Positions 10,601-21,854 of a stretch of 64,000 nucleotides of DNA are shown in pieces. The stretch is from Protea cynaroides. Its lineage: Eukaryota > Streptophyta > Magnoliopsida > Proteales > Proteaceae. Numbering within the stretch: position 1 is the first letter of the stretch; every line of letters starts with the position of its first letter. Location of the stretch: assembly GCA_028583415.1 (NCBI GenBank), contig CM053269.1, positions 51,675,322 through 51,739,321 of the forward strand, written 5' to 3'. Made by a program: the position numbers and the translations under genes. The notes under the pieces are model-generated. The model was not told where the DNA came from. It saw nothing but the letters and a program-made list of their open reading frames with translations, and ran no database searches.

Positions 10601-13600
10601 CGCCTTTTTTTTTTTCCCTTTACTTTATGACAAAGTTTCTCTGGTCTACCCCTTATCTAAGGAGGGACATGGTCTGGAGCATGGTTCAAAATCTCGTTGA
10701 GATCTTACGGAGATCTCGAGATTCTCGAAGTTCTCGAACAGGTCAAGATGAAATCTCACACGAAACCTGGTCTCAATTAGTTCTCGACTAATCTCGACCT
10801 TTGTTAGTTAAAACTCGTTTTAAACGCATACCATACAGCCGTACCGTACTCAACCGTTTAGTACGCATATTGCTGTATTGACCTGAAAAATACTTTAAAA
10901 TACTGAATACTCCAAGCCTTGCCGTTTAAAACGCGTTTAATACATTTACCGTACTGTATCTATATTTTAACCTGCATCTTCAATGAGTAATGAGTCAATT
11001 ATTCCCATACCCGTTAATATTCTTATTGCCTTCTACATGTAACAAATGAGGGATTAAAGGCTGCCACTTCCTCATTAATGCTTCTAAACTCATTACTTTA
11101 TTACTCGTTAGGGAGGGAGGTGGGTTATGGGTCATAACAAATGTATATTGTAGGCTAACATAGAGTGCTCTCTCCGTATGGACATAAAACATCAATTAAC
11201 TACTTGACTGAAGATGATTATTCTCACCGTTTTATGGTTAGACACATCATAAATGTCAACTGTCTCCATTGATGTAGGTATAATTTTTCAATTTATGGAT
11301 GTATATTTCCGTTTTTCACCATACCGTATTATATTTGATCCGTTTAAAACCCGTACCGTACGATTTAATTTTTTTCTGTTCTCGGAATGTTTGACCTTTT
11401 TTTGACCGTACTGTTCTTATTTTGCTCCGTTTAAAATCCGTTCCGTCCCATTTTGTTTATTTACCGTTCCCATTTTAACTAATTATGATCTTGACATAAT
11501 GTATGAATTATGATAGTATGGTCTACTTGACTACTTTGAGTTTTTTTAACTATGACAATTAACTAGTTAAGTGTTATTATATTTATTCTTCTCCTAAAAT
11601 ATAATTCTACTGGCTCATGTGGTCTTCTTTGCTCTTTTACTAGTGTAACATTATATAGAATAACCAATATTGACGTAGGTTTATATCTAAACTTCAGACT
11701 GATACTAACGGGTGTAAACCCAAACAACCACCCTGTGTGATTATTTTTTCAATTTTATTGTTTAAATGTAATTATGTATGCTAAAAGAGTGATTACCTGG
11801 AGTATCAGACCTTAAAATGACCATTTGAGGCCTGAGATATAGTTTGAACTTTTGCGCCGAGACACCCTCGAGACTCGAGTTTTTGAACTATGGTCTGGAG
11901 TATCTCACCCTCAAAAAGGTGAGAAGCCCCCCACCCTCCTATATTTGAGGTTTCCATAATACCCTTCCCCTTTATCCAACCAACCACAAAAACTCCATGT
12001 TGACAACTACTCCCCCAGCAAACCCCTCGTCTTTAGTTTATTACTAGTTATTTGGTAAAGGCTAAATGCCAAAAAAGTTACAAGTAGGGGTATCAATGGA
12101 TATTGTATAAACTTCTTATTGATATCATTTTCCACACATCATAATTTTTTCGTGCACATGCCTTGTGGAAAGAACTAATTTTACTCACCAAATAACCAAA
12201 AAAATAGTTCAGCTTTTTCAAAAAATTTTAAAAAAATGGAAAAGAAGTGGGAAAGCACTTCCAAGAATGTGTACCAAACACCATTGAAGTTGTTTAAGTA
12301 TTCTAAACAATATATCAATTATTCTATTTTTATATTGTTTGCTGCTAAATCATGGAATCCTTTTTTTTTAGTCCAGTTTTTCTTGACGAGTACGCCAAGA
12401 GAGTTAGTTGTTTGGACAAGCACATTTTTTTGCCACGTGGCAAAGTCGGATAGAAATTTTGTGGATAACTAGCAAAGGCCCTCTACTCACATGTCAAGTT
12501 TCAGCCCAAAGGGAGTTTTCTAAGCGGCAAAATAAAGCACTGAAAACTAAGGACCACCAACAAGATGCCTGGGCATAAACAGGAGGGAATGCCATTCCAA
12601 GAGAGAGTAAATTATTAAACTTGGGGCTGGAATTTGACAAATGGTCAATCCAAACCATTACCAACGTGGTTTCACCAAATCACTCTTCTACGTGGAAAAA
12701 TAAGGCATGCCCTTCTAAAGAAGAGATGTGTTTCAAGCAAATATGTGGACATAGTTAAGGATATGTATTATAATAGGGTGACTAGTGTGAAAACCGTGGG
12801 GGGTCAAGGTCTTAAATTCCCAATTACAATGGGGTTACATCAAGGATTAGCTTTAAGCCCTTATTTGTTTGTCCTCATTATGGATGATCTAACCAGAGAC
12901 ATTTAAGATGAAGTTCCTTGGTGTAAGCTTTTCGCTGATGATATTGTTTTGGTAAATGAGACAAAAGCAGGGATTAATGCCAAGTTGGAGGTATGGAGAT
13001 CATTATTGGAATCAAAAGGTTTTAAGATAATTAGAACGAAGACGGAGTATATGGTGTATAACTTTAGACACACAAGGACAAATAATGAGGTGGTAAAACA
13101 TTCTTGAGAGGGAGATACAACAAAATGATAATTTTAAGTATCTAGGTTTAATCATAAACAAAGAAGGTGATATAGATGATGATGTTTCATATAGGATTAA
13201 AATAGGATGGATGTGATCGACCTATTCCTTTAAAACGAAAAGGAAAATTCTATAGGATAGTCATTCAACCGGCTATGATGTATGGTGCAGAATGTTGGGC
13301 AATTAAGAAGCATCATATAGACAAACTTAGTGTAGCTGAAATGAAGATGTTAAGATGGATGTGTAGCAAAACTAGGAAGGATAAGGTAAGGAATGATCGT
13401 ACTAGAACTGATTTGGGAGTAGCGCCAATACATGATAAGCTACGAGAAAGTCGTTTGAGATGGTATGGTCATGTTCAACGGAGGCCGTTAGATACTCCCG
13501 TGCGGAGGAGTGATTTGATTCAAATTAAAAGATGTAAAAAAGATAGGGGCAGACGTAAGATGACTCAAGGGAGGTAGTGAAGAAAGACACGTATAGCTTA

Positions 13601-14937
13601 GGTCTTGCTTCAAGTATGACATCGAACAGAGCTGATTGGCAGACAAGAATCCATGTAGCCGACCCTATTTAGTTGGGATAAGGCTTTGTTGTTGTTGTTG
13701 TTATGAAGTAAAAAAAATTTTTTACTAAGTTTGTAAAGAAACAATTTGAGTTTATTATCAAAAGGAAAGGTTAAAGATTTAATAATACTAAAAAACAAAA
13801 AAAACAAAAAAAAGCAAGGAAAAAATTAGATTTATATGAAACGACCTTCGATATGCCTCATATGAAGAGTGCATGCCACATCTGCCCAAGAGTAGAATGT
13901 GGAGCATTCATGATTTTTGGCTTCATCCATGATGAAGTTCATTATACAGTACATTAGAATGATACCTCACGAATGAAATTTCAAGATTACATGGAGTACA
14001 ATGAACATTTTACAAAGACACTAATAATCTAAAGAAATTAAAGCTGTATTTCATACTCAGAAAAGATTAGAAGCACGGAAGAGAAAGAAATTTTCTGGTT
14101 GTCTACTACGCCCTACACAATCTTCAAAGAAACGTTTTAGGTGTAAATATAACCGCCACAAAATAAATAGCCATTACAACTGATCAAATAGTTGAGTTGT
14201 TTCCAACTTTGTAGAGTGTGATGTCATTAAAGCAATAAGTCATTAAAGCAATAACAGGTGATGTTTACAATACACTTAAAGGGTGTCCTTAAAATTCATG
14301 ACTTCTTATAAAGCTAGGAATGCTAACTACATCTAGACATATAAAGCAAAGCTAGGAATGCGATTATTAGCAGATAGGGAATTTGAATTCAGAAATCCCA
14401 TTTTCTTTCTATAGAAAAATTATTCTTGACATTCAATAATCTTGCTCTTAAATTTGGATAAGTAACTTTAATAGATTAACAGATTTTTGGGTGAACTGAA
14501 GAAATTGGATAAAAAATGGGGGTATTACATACCACTAAAAAGGGGTGATGTTTACAATGCATCTAAAAGGTTTCCTAAAATTCATCACTTCTTCGAGCTG
14601 TACAAAGTTGACCACAATAGTATAGTGCAAGGAGCACCAGCTTGTGTTTCTCAGAGAAAAATTATAGAAAAAGCCTATGATAGAGACATAAAACAAAGCC
14701 ATGAATTATGAAATTAGAAAATAATGCATTTAAATTAGAACCTCCCTTTTCTTTCAAAAACATGCTTATTATTGACATTCATTAGTCTTGTTCTTATATT
14801 TGAAATTAGAAGTAACTTTTACAGAGAATAGATTTTAAGGTAAACTGGCAAAGTTGGATTAATGTTTAGTAGTCCAAAGCATCTTTATCTATTTTCTAAT
14901 GGTTTCTTAAAAATCCTTAGCAGAACATACCAGGCAG

Positions 14938-14987
<50 letters not shown>

Positions 14988-17900
14988 CTCTCTATAATGG
15001 GGATGAAAGCCCTCAGTTGAGTCACGAAGACAGCTGTGGATGCTGACGCTTTGGAGAATTTCATTGTGCCTTCTCTATAGTTTCCCTAAGAACACCAATA
15101 TCTTCTGCAAGATCAATCACTATTGCATTCAATTTCCTAAGCACATTGTCTCAACTCTTGGAAGCAACAAGTTATCTTATGATAAATATCAAAAGTAGTG
15201 GAAGCAACCCAATATTTCTTCAGAATTACACAGAAGGCTTCAATGAAAATCATTCTGTAGATTTCACTACTGCTTGCAATCCTAAAAAGTAACAGATTTT
15301 GGGCATAAACCGCTTAGACTGATGAAATAGCAGTTCAGGAAATGGCTTTGCACTTTAGGGACAAAAGGGAAAACCCATGCACTTTCTTTCAAGCATCTGA
15401 CTATGTTTTGCAGATACATTTGCATTGTTTTTATGTTTATAACCTCAGAAGTTTAACTCCGTTAATCCATCTGTCATTAAACAGAACAATACCCTTCACA
15501 GTTTCCATCGGGTAACAAAATCCTAGCATATGTTAGGAGGAGGATGTCAATCATTTGTGATTTCACAGACGCTTCCGCTAAGCAACTTGGGTACTCGGTA
15601 GTTTCTATTCACCTATATAATCATAGGCAGCTACAATTTGACTTATGAGATATATACAATTATGAAACCTACCCAAACCTCCACTTCCGTTTCTTCACCT
15701 ATCCATTTTGGCTGAATTCAGAGGTTTTAGCTATGCTAGCTCTTTGAGTTGTTTCACAAACATAATTACCAACAGTAGCATTGCAATATTAAAATGTCCA
15801 TTTACACCCAGATCGATCATATGCATAGATCTAAATCTAGGCGAAATCTCAGAAATCTCGACCTCCTCGAAACTCATAAATCTCGGAAATCTCGGACTTT
15901 ATATGTTCAAAAAAGGCTGTGTGATATTTTCAAGATCTTGACGAGATCTCAAAAATCGGACCTCACCGAGACGGGTCGAGATCCGAAATTTAAAACCTTG
16001 ATCATATGAACCTATTCCACTTCTCTTCTCCAACTAATGAAATCTCTCTCTCTATCTTAAGAATATAAAAATTAACTTCTTCCAGCATTATTACATATGT
16101 TGAAATTAATTAAGGTAGCATTAGAGCCTTTGCAAATTCAGCCAGTCAGCCACATTGACGAGGGGAGTTAAGATTAGCTTGAAACTTTTTGCATTGAATA
16201 CACTAAACTCACTTTGCATTTTGTTGTTTGAAGACCTGCCACAAACACACAAATTTGCAGCTGCTTCTACAAAAAGAAATCACTGGCTAAGTAACTAGAT
16301 GGTTTGTTTGGGAACAGCACTCCATAAGAAAGCCAAGCTTCTACTGCTAGTTTTGATTAAGCAGTACAAGAAACTGAGCAAAGCCTTGACCGAGTAGAAG
16401 TCATGCCAACCAGCAGCAGAACATGAGCCAACTCATGAAGGGCTTCAAGGAAATACATGTTCTTTCTTAAAGCATCCTTACAAGTTACAACAATCTTCTT
16501 ACGAAGAATAATAGTAATCAACAGCCACAAAGATACGAGTGAATATCCATTTCTTTCTATGATTTTCATGTGAAACTCAGTATTTCAAAATGGATAATCA
16601 TATCATGAGGAAGTAATGGGGGCATAAATATCCAGTGCTTGATTTTGATTTCTTACTGATTGTAGCTCCACATGCTTGTTCCATGCCCAAATATATTGAG
16701 CAAGTATGATAGATGGAAGAAGTGGCTTGTCAAATCCTTTATATAAATTCCAGTTGGGTGTTTAATAAATGATTTAACACTCACCTATAACGTTGGGTGT
16801 TTAATAAATGATTTAACACTCAACTATATCGTTGGGTGTTTAATAAATGATTTAACACTCACCTATAACAGAAGATACGGTCCTAGGTAGAGTGAAGTGG
16901 GGGAACAGCTGTCTAGCTGACCAGAAATATAGAACAAGGTTCAGATGGTCATATGATGATATACATTGCTGAAGTTTAAAGCAGGTTTTCAGAAGTGGTT
17001 CTACATGATTTTTAAAAAAGTAATAAGATAAAAAGACTTGTAAGATCAATAATATGAAAGGATTTTCTTTTTGCCGCTTGGCATAGGTTTGGTGTGACAC
17101 TTATATTACAGGTACAGGGTGATCTAAAGAACATATCCGGTTCTGGATCTCTAAAGAAGGTGTCATGTGAAAAATTCCCAGCACATAAGGACACTTTACT
17201 AAAGGTCCTGTATGTGAAACTTCTGATACAGAACAGATTCATTCTGTCTCCTAGATGATGAATAGCAGACACAGAGAGCAAATGCAAAGGAAAAGAGAGG
17301 CACAAAACCAGTATAAACTTACTGTGAATCTTCTCCAGAAGCCAACAAATCATTACTGAACTTCCTCGTAGGAAAAGTGGCTATAACAACGGGCTCCAGT
17401 CCGTGAAGCCCACGTTCCAACTGTTTGATAGGGGAGAAAAATGAAGACCAAATTATATTTTGAACCCACGGTTCTCCACGGAAAACAAAGATAAAACAAA
17501 TATGAAATGTAAAGTTAAAAGGATCCAGCACAGAAAAGATAAGAAGTTTTCAATTCCCAAAATCTGTGCCACAAACTTCTGAAAGAGTCTTCCGACAGCA
17601 TTTTTTTTTTAATTAATTTATTTGTTTATTTATTTTATTTATTTTTTGGGGGTTGGGGGGTTTTGGTGTTGGGGGGGGGGGTTGTGGGGGAAGGAGGGGA
17701 GGTAAACCAGTCTCAATATTTATAGTATCAGCCGGTAAATGAAGAATTAGAAGAATACAATGTTTACAGCCTTTAAATTTTACTGAATGAACAGGACCCA
17801 AATGAGAATCTTCAACAACTCCATAAATCAGAACAGAAGATTATTGGCGTAATAGGAGAAAAGAAAATCATTTAAGGGTGCTAAATTTGATGAAACCATG

Positions 17901-18361
17901 AAGTTACTGAAAACTGAAAGAACAAAGCAACATGATTCAAAACATGCAGCATAAACAATCTGATCAACTGCGAAAAGGAAAGCGCAGAAGACCACAAATA
18001 AAGGTACCGTTATTATTCCATGTCTACCAACAGACACCCATATCAAGTACAGGAGAATTTAGGAAACAAAATACAATGCGATTGCTTTTATTTTAAATAA
18101 TCAAATTTTAAGAAAATGAAAAAAAATTCAATCACTGAGCAATCACTGATTCACCATCGCTGACAGAATTAGCAAAGAGAAGAGAGTGCAGAGATGGCTT
18201 ACTAGGCTAAGATCAGATCTAGAAGCCGTCGGAAAAGATCGTCTGGAAGCATTCAGCTGGATCCTTGCACAGATAAGCCTCGTGCAGACGAAGACTATAA
18301 ACATCGTACTGATCGCAAAACCAATGACGGTCATCACCAGGTTTATGCCTGGAGTAATCAT
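7215..18361 (-). CDS. ATL-like RING-H2 E3 ubiquitin ligase, three exons
   Basis: Assembled as complement(join(7215..7659,17323..17420,18203..18361)), 702 nt, 233 residues. Exon 1 encodes a short N terminus and one transmembrane segment (about residues 9-31) followed by a basic, Ser-rich stretch. Exon 2 encodes 'GLEPVVIATFP', the counterpart of the ATL 'GLD' motif. Exon 3 carries a complete RING-H2: C87, C90, C106, H108, H111, C114, C125, C128, with the ATL-typical 'CIDVWLRQHSTCPVCR'. The Ser/Asp-rich C-terminal tail has no domain I know. Junctions: donor gtaagc at 18202, acceptor aaacag before 17420, donor gtaagt at 17322, acceptor tggcag before 7659. Phases 0 and 2 match exactly and give 'EDSQCTVCLAEYQ'. 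Such proteins are membrane-anchored E3 ligases that recruit an E2 through the RING. Intron 1 is 782 nt; intron 2 is 9663 nt and full of transposons. The joins are inference from splice sites and family order, without transcript evidence. Confidence 0.85.
7905..8106 (+). mobile_element. tRNA-derived SINE in RING-gene intron 2
   Basis: Pol III A box at 7918-7932 (tagttgctcaagtgg) and B box at 7976-7985 (gttcaagtcc), about 45 nt apart as in tRNA-derived SINEs. A GC-rich body follows, ending in an A8 tail near 8106. The sequence is much richer in GC than its surroundings. I could not identify target-site duplications. It is antisense to the host gene. Confidence 0.65.
8768..8863. repeat. Long imperfect inverted repeat (hairpin)
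   Basis: The left arm starts AGGTAAAAACCACAGAAAAG (8768) and the right arm read in reverse starts AGGTAAAAACCAAGTAAGAG (8863). The arms are about 39 nt, mostly complementary, around a short AT-rich loop. The flanks also share 'gctccatt.cattt..'-like pieces, so the hairpin may extend further. It lies in the RING-gene intron. Confidence 0.6.
8990..9290 (+). repeat. Dispersed repeat, copy 1
   Basis: Shares 'ctcacatgtcaagtttcagc' and the order of several further blocks (gggaggg..., ...gaccaatc.aaa..., ...cacccttccac.tgg) with 12480-12705. Type unknown. It holds a direct duplication at 9079-9168. Confidence 0.55.
9079..9168 (+). repeat. Two tandem copies of a 45-bp unit
   Basis: Copies at 9079-9123 and 9124-9168 share 'gcaaactgaagtattgaaaa' and 'atgaaggactacca'; they differ at only a few bases near the start and at the end. 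The related repeat at 12480 has one diverged copy. Confidence 0.75.
10680..11892. mobile_element. Non-autonomous hAT-type transposon, 1213 bp
   Basis: Flanked by an exact 8-bp duplication GTCTGGAG (10672-10679 and 11893-11900). Termini: CATGGTTCAAAATCTCG on the left and, reversed, CATAGTTCAAAAACTCG on the right (15 of 17 match). Subterminal regions repeat 'tctcga/gagatct', as in plant hAT MITEs. No transposase is present. An uninterrupted target relative lies at 31019-31220. Another repeat-like unit (10804-11482) is nested inside. Confidence 0.85.
10804..11482. mobile_element. Nested unit with 10-bp inverted ends
   Basis: Ends in perfect inverted TTAGTTAAAA (10804-10813; complement at 11473-11482) and is internally rich in 'cgtttaaaac/ccgtaccgta', unlike the surrounding 'gagatctcg' repeats. 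I find no clean target-site duplication, so the class is open. Confidence 0.5.
12480..12705 (+). repeat. Dispersed repeat, copy 2, cut by RTE LINE
   Basis: Relative of 8990-9290. Resemblance stops near 'aaggcatg' (about 12706), where reverse-transcriptase coding sequence begins. Confidence 0.5.
12706..13577 (+). pseudogene. RTE reverse transcriptase remnant
   Basis: Three frame fragments cover palm motifs and thumb/C-terminal segments. A stop follows 'MDDLTRDI' (12903-12905) directly before the FADDI region, and further stops lie near 13107. Endonuclease and RT N terminus are missing by 5' truncation. Confidence 0.8.
12706..13702 (+). mobile_element. 5'-truncated RTE-type LINE (non-LTR retrotransposon)
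   Basis: The coding remnant starts inside the reverse transcriptase ('SKYVDIVKDMYYNRVTSV', then 'GLHQGLALSPYLF'), passes the catalytic FADDI (near 12930) and continues through an RT C-terminal part at 13275-13577 ('MMYGAECWAIKKHHIDKL', 'RLRWYGHVQRRP'). It ends 'DWQTRIHVADP' and a (GTT)n tail at 13688-13702. Short tandem-repeat tails instead of poly(A) are typical of the RTE clade. At least three stops or frameshifts make it dead. It is antisense to the RING gene. Confidence 0.85.
13703..14940. other. Intron 2 sequence without recognisable feature
   Basis: AT-rich intronic DNA. It has short internal similarities ('ggtgatgtttacaatgcatctaaa' near 14545 and 'ggtgatgtttacaatacactta' near 14258; 'cattaaagcaataa' repeated near 14225-14250), suggesting an old local duplication of a few hundred bases. 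Confidence 0.4.
14941..14992 (+). repeat. (CT)n microsatellite
   Basis: About 25 CT units with one interruption (an extra T near 14971). Confidence 0.95.
15824..16000. mobile_element. hAT-type MITE, 177 bp
   Basis: Exact 8-bp duplication ATCATATG on both sides (15816-15823 and 16001-16008). Termini CATAGATCTAAATCT and, reversed, CAAGGTTTTAAATTT. The interior is packed with 'aaatctc.gaaatctcg' motifs, the same subterminal style as the 10680 element. Confidence 0.85.
16753..16869 (+). repeat. Three tandem copies of a 39-bp unit
   Basis: Copies at 16753-16791, 16792-16830 and 16831-16869, differing at about three bases. Each unit has an imperfect dyad: GTGTT near its start and AACAC about 18 bases later. 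Confidence 0.95.
17323..17420 (-). CDS. RING-H2 gene, exon 2
   Basis: 98 nt, starting after a CAG acceptor (17421-17423) and ending at a GTAAGT donor. It encodes the 'GLEPVVIATFP' segment between membrane span and RING; entry phase 0, exit phase 2. Confidence 0.85.
17421..18202. other. RING-H2 gene, intron 1
   Basis: 782 nt. It contains a G-rich block at about 17646-17702 next to a T/A-rich tract. No transposon ends seen. Confidence 0.7.
18203..18361 (-). CDS. RING-H2 gene, exon 1 (membrane anchor)
   Basis: 53 codons from ATG at 18361-18359, ending at a GTAAGC donor. It encodes the transmembrane segment 'FAISTMFIVFVCTRLI'. The region upstream (plus-strand 18370-18480) has pyrimidine-rich 5'-UTR-like sequence and no earlier in-frame start that fits. 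Confidence 0.82.
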
Positions 18362-18479
18362 CGTCGCTCTTCCAATCCTTCCTCTTCCTCTTAATAAAAC
18401 TGTATTATCTCTTCAAATTCCTACGTAATACGTCTTCATCCTCTTTTCTCTATTATCCACAGTCCCTAGTTGTACAAAT

Positions 18480-18560
18480 CATAGAGCCCCATATCTACAG
18501 TAATAGCCGTGTTAGCAGCAATAGCAATAGCAATAGCAGTAGCAGTAGCTGTAGCTGTGG
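18480..18560 (+). repeat. Trinucleotide-like AGC/AGT repeat upstream of RING gene
   Basis: Run of 'agcaatagcaatagcagtag' variants 120-200 bp before the RING-gene start, possibly in its 5' leader or promoter. No function inferred. Confidence 0.6.
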
Positions 18561-18949
18561 CTGAGCTGATTAGTTTCCAAGTTATCATCAATTGGTCTCC
18601 ATGACTAGTTTGATTTGCCAGAAGGAATCATTGGGCAGACGAATAAAGTGCAGAGGAATCAAAGTGCAGAGGAATCGAGCCAGGGCAGCGAAACCTAAGG
18701 CACCTAGACTCTATCGCCAGAGCCGTGGAACGGAGGAAGGTTAGAAAGATAGAATGGCCTTAATCGCAGACCGATGAACCTCCCACCATTTTATGGATGA
18801 ATTCGAATCCAAATCCATTACCGGATAAATAAGGAAAGGAAAACTTTCTATTACTCCCTTTACTTGTCCATATTTACTCGAACTTTCTTATCTCAAAATT
18901 ATTTTCAGATTCCTGACCCTAAGGCCTAAACTTTTACGATAATTCCTAA

Positions 18950-19140
18950 ATTATCCTTAATCCTTAATCCTTTTCCATCCTTAATCCAATAATCCTTCTC
19001 TTTCCTCCGCATGGAAATCGTCTCCCGCCTGGGTTTGGGCGGGAGACTGGGCGGTCCGGATGGATGGCCGTCATGTGGCACTCGGAGGGATCCGAGCCCT
19101 CCATCTCGGATGTGGTTCCTCCAGGGTGAAATGTCATACA
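18950..19140. repeat. Dispersed repeat with 'ggatggccgtcatgtggc' core
   Basis: Shares the block at 19062-19085 (GGATGGCCGTCATGTGGC then ACTCGG) with both arms of the foldback at 32135-32375. The GC-rich inverted piece 'tctcccgcctgggtttgggcgggaga' at 19021-19046 can form a hairpin. Confidence 0.55.
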
Positions 19141-19149
19141 AAACACCTC

Positions 19150-21174
19150 TCGGTAAATAAAAAATTTCTCTAGGATGAAAATGAGTATTCTTATTAGATA
19201 CTAAATCATGATAAATCCTCTTATTATGTGATTATTTGTTTATTTTTCATTTTCTCTTACGTTTTTGTCCTCAACACATTTTACTCCCATCATAGCATTG
19301 TGTAGAACGAATAATTTAAAGGTTATGAGTTTCAAGCTCATCGAATATGACAAGATTGGGAGAACCTATGACGTTCCTTTCAGATTCGTATCAGTCAATG
19401 ACACATCAGATCAGTCCCCTCTAATCCAAAAGACCCATGACTATGATTCAGGCGTGATTCAAATGTCGAATTCCAACTAGTTAAATAAAACAGAGTGGTG
19501 GTTCGACACTTGAACAAGTAGCGTCAACGACTGCAACACCCTAGAGGAAGCAAAGAGTCTTCCTATTCTGGAACAATCGAATATGTTGGTAATAATCTTA
19601 CATTAGCCAAGTTTGGAATCTTGGGTGCATTATATATGTGAGAATCCTTCTTCTTACAAGTTCGAACTTTTGAGATAAAAACTTAACAAAATACAAATGA
19701 CAACCAAATGTATGTAATTGATGATCTTGTTGAGGATTGTTGATTGTTCCTTTCAGACTATCCTGATGGATGGAGAATGACGACACAATGTGGAAGGAGA
19801 AGAAGAGCTCTCGCATCAATTTGTACTGCTAGTACTTGACCAACTTGTGGTGCTCTGTGGTCAACAACGGTGCACATGAAGGTCTGATTCCAAAAGGTAA
19901 TCCAGTAACTTAAATTTCTAAATTATCCTTAATTTTTTCACCTCCACTCTCCTCCCCTTTTTTTTTCACATCCTGTTCCAGCAACCCCCACCTCCACTCC
20001 ATCATGGGCTCCATCCTTTATAACAGTATATGAAGGTATTTTGGGGATATAGAATTATCAAGGGAGAAAGAGAAACGAAATTTATTTTAAAGGGAAAACC
20101 AGCAAAGGAATTTAGGATAAGGGAATTTAAATATAATATAAAACAATTTTGACAAGTGGCAATTTTTTATTTATTTTTTTGTTAATAAACAAATTCTACT
20201 TTAAAACACGGGAATTAAAGAAAAAACAAACAAGTAGGATTCTTTAGTGCTGGGTGCAAGCTTACGTGGGAATCCCTTGTCAACATCATATTGGAATTAA
20301 TTAACATCTTATTCATAATATGATCTACATGATGATTCCCATCTGACGGTAGAAAACATGTAGTGACGTGAGACTCCTCTCATGGAATCTGAATGAAGCG
20401 TGAAGATTAGGAAAACAATATGAAAAATCTAATGGAATCTACCAACGACATACAAAAATAAATAAATAAATAAATAAAAAGTATGGTGTTATTCTATGTT
20501 ACAGTGTCACTGTCAAGCCTCAGCCATTCATCTCTGGAGATTCGGATTCTCTTCTGTTGTTGGAGGGATTTTAACTATGATTTAACGATTAAAGTTTATA
20601 TCAATACATTAATATACTTGTCGAGTGAACTCCAACCGCATAGACTCGACGATAGAAGAAATTTTTTTTTCCTACTTCTTGCAATCTTCTTCTTGGGATT
20701 ATAGCGAACTACTAAACTTGTCTTAGTTTACGGTAAAATATTTGAAACATAAGGAAGCAGCTATCAGCTAATCTAATAATTTTTTTTATCTTGGTGTTCT
20801 TCGTCATTTTTGTCTGTTTTATTTTATTGTTTTTATTAACTAAAGTTTTAAAATAAAAAAAATATATGTTTTGTTTTGGTTTTTTCTATATGAAACTAGT
20901 GAGATGAAGTTAGTAAGATTAGTGAGAATAGAACCCAAGACCCCCTTTAGATAGGTTGGTTTTTATTTGGTTTATATGGGATTGGTAAGAGTTTAAGCCG
21001 TTTGGCACAGATTTGTCTGGTCGGTAACGGTTTAACTTGTTTAATCCGGATTCATGAAGTTTCTTTACAAAGGACACACCCTTTCCTCGGGAGTGTCTTG
21101 AAATGACATGTTTTCTATAAATAGAGGAGGGGGAAACCCTAAATTAGATATAATTAGAATTATTTACTTGGTTA

Positions 21175-21231
<57 letters not shown>

Positions 21232-21854
21232 ATTTGTTTTCCAAAACACCGTTATTGTGGATAATTGTATTACCGTCTTGCATTTGACTTAAGTGCAATT
21301 CTAACGTACTCTAAGGGGCGCATCAAACAAGTGCATGTTTGCTGCCGGAAGCCAAGACTACTTTATTTTGAAGTGAGATTTGCATTATAACCCGATTGCA
21401 CCTGTGAGGACAAATACTAACCTTAGGACAGTGTCGATTGTGATACGACCGAGATTATATCATCATCATCTTGAGTGACTCTTTCTATTGTCTTTTTTAA
21501 TAGATCATTGAAAACGTTAAGCAGATAAGTAATTCTTATTTAAAGTTTTTTTATTTTATATTGACAAAATTGTTTATTTCAAATAACTTATTCCAATGAT
21601 TTCAGCCGAGCCACATCTCAAAATTATATTGGAATATTCTGCAAATGATAGTTAACATTAATTTTAATAAAAAAAAATTATGTATGAAAACCGAATCTGT
21701 GTCCTCTTTGGGGGATGGTAATTTATATTTTTGTTTAATTTGATATCTTACATGTGATGGTGATATTGATATGATGTAACCGTTGTGGCTAGCTACTAGT
21801 TCCGTGGAACTGGTCTTCCCTCTCTCTCTCTCTCTTGACCGTTGTGGGTGATGC
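19150..21854. other. Intergenic, no gene; LTR-like promoter remnant possible
   Basis: No coding sequence supported. 'tctataaatagagg' at 21114-21127, followed by 'aaaccctaa' and a (CT)n run (21175-21228), looks like the TATA box and leader of an LTR or a lost gene, but I find no PBS or open reading frame behind it. Confidence 0.35.
21175..21228 (+). repeat. (CT)n microsatellite
   Basis: About 26 CT units with one interruption. Confidence 0.95.

Larger units (their letters stand above)
10625..12060 (+). repeat. Dispersed repeat interrupted by a hAT-type element
   Basis: The flanks 10625-10679 and 11893-12060 are contiguous in the relative at 31019-31220: 'tttctctggtctaycccttat', 'tatctcaccc.aaaaa', 'ggtttccataatac', 'tttatccamc.a..cacaaaaac'. 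The family is unknown to me. Confidence 0.65.

Noticed and set aside
16753..16869. CRISPR-like array
   Set aside because: The three 39-bp units are directly contiguous with no spacers, in plant intronic DNA.
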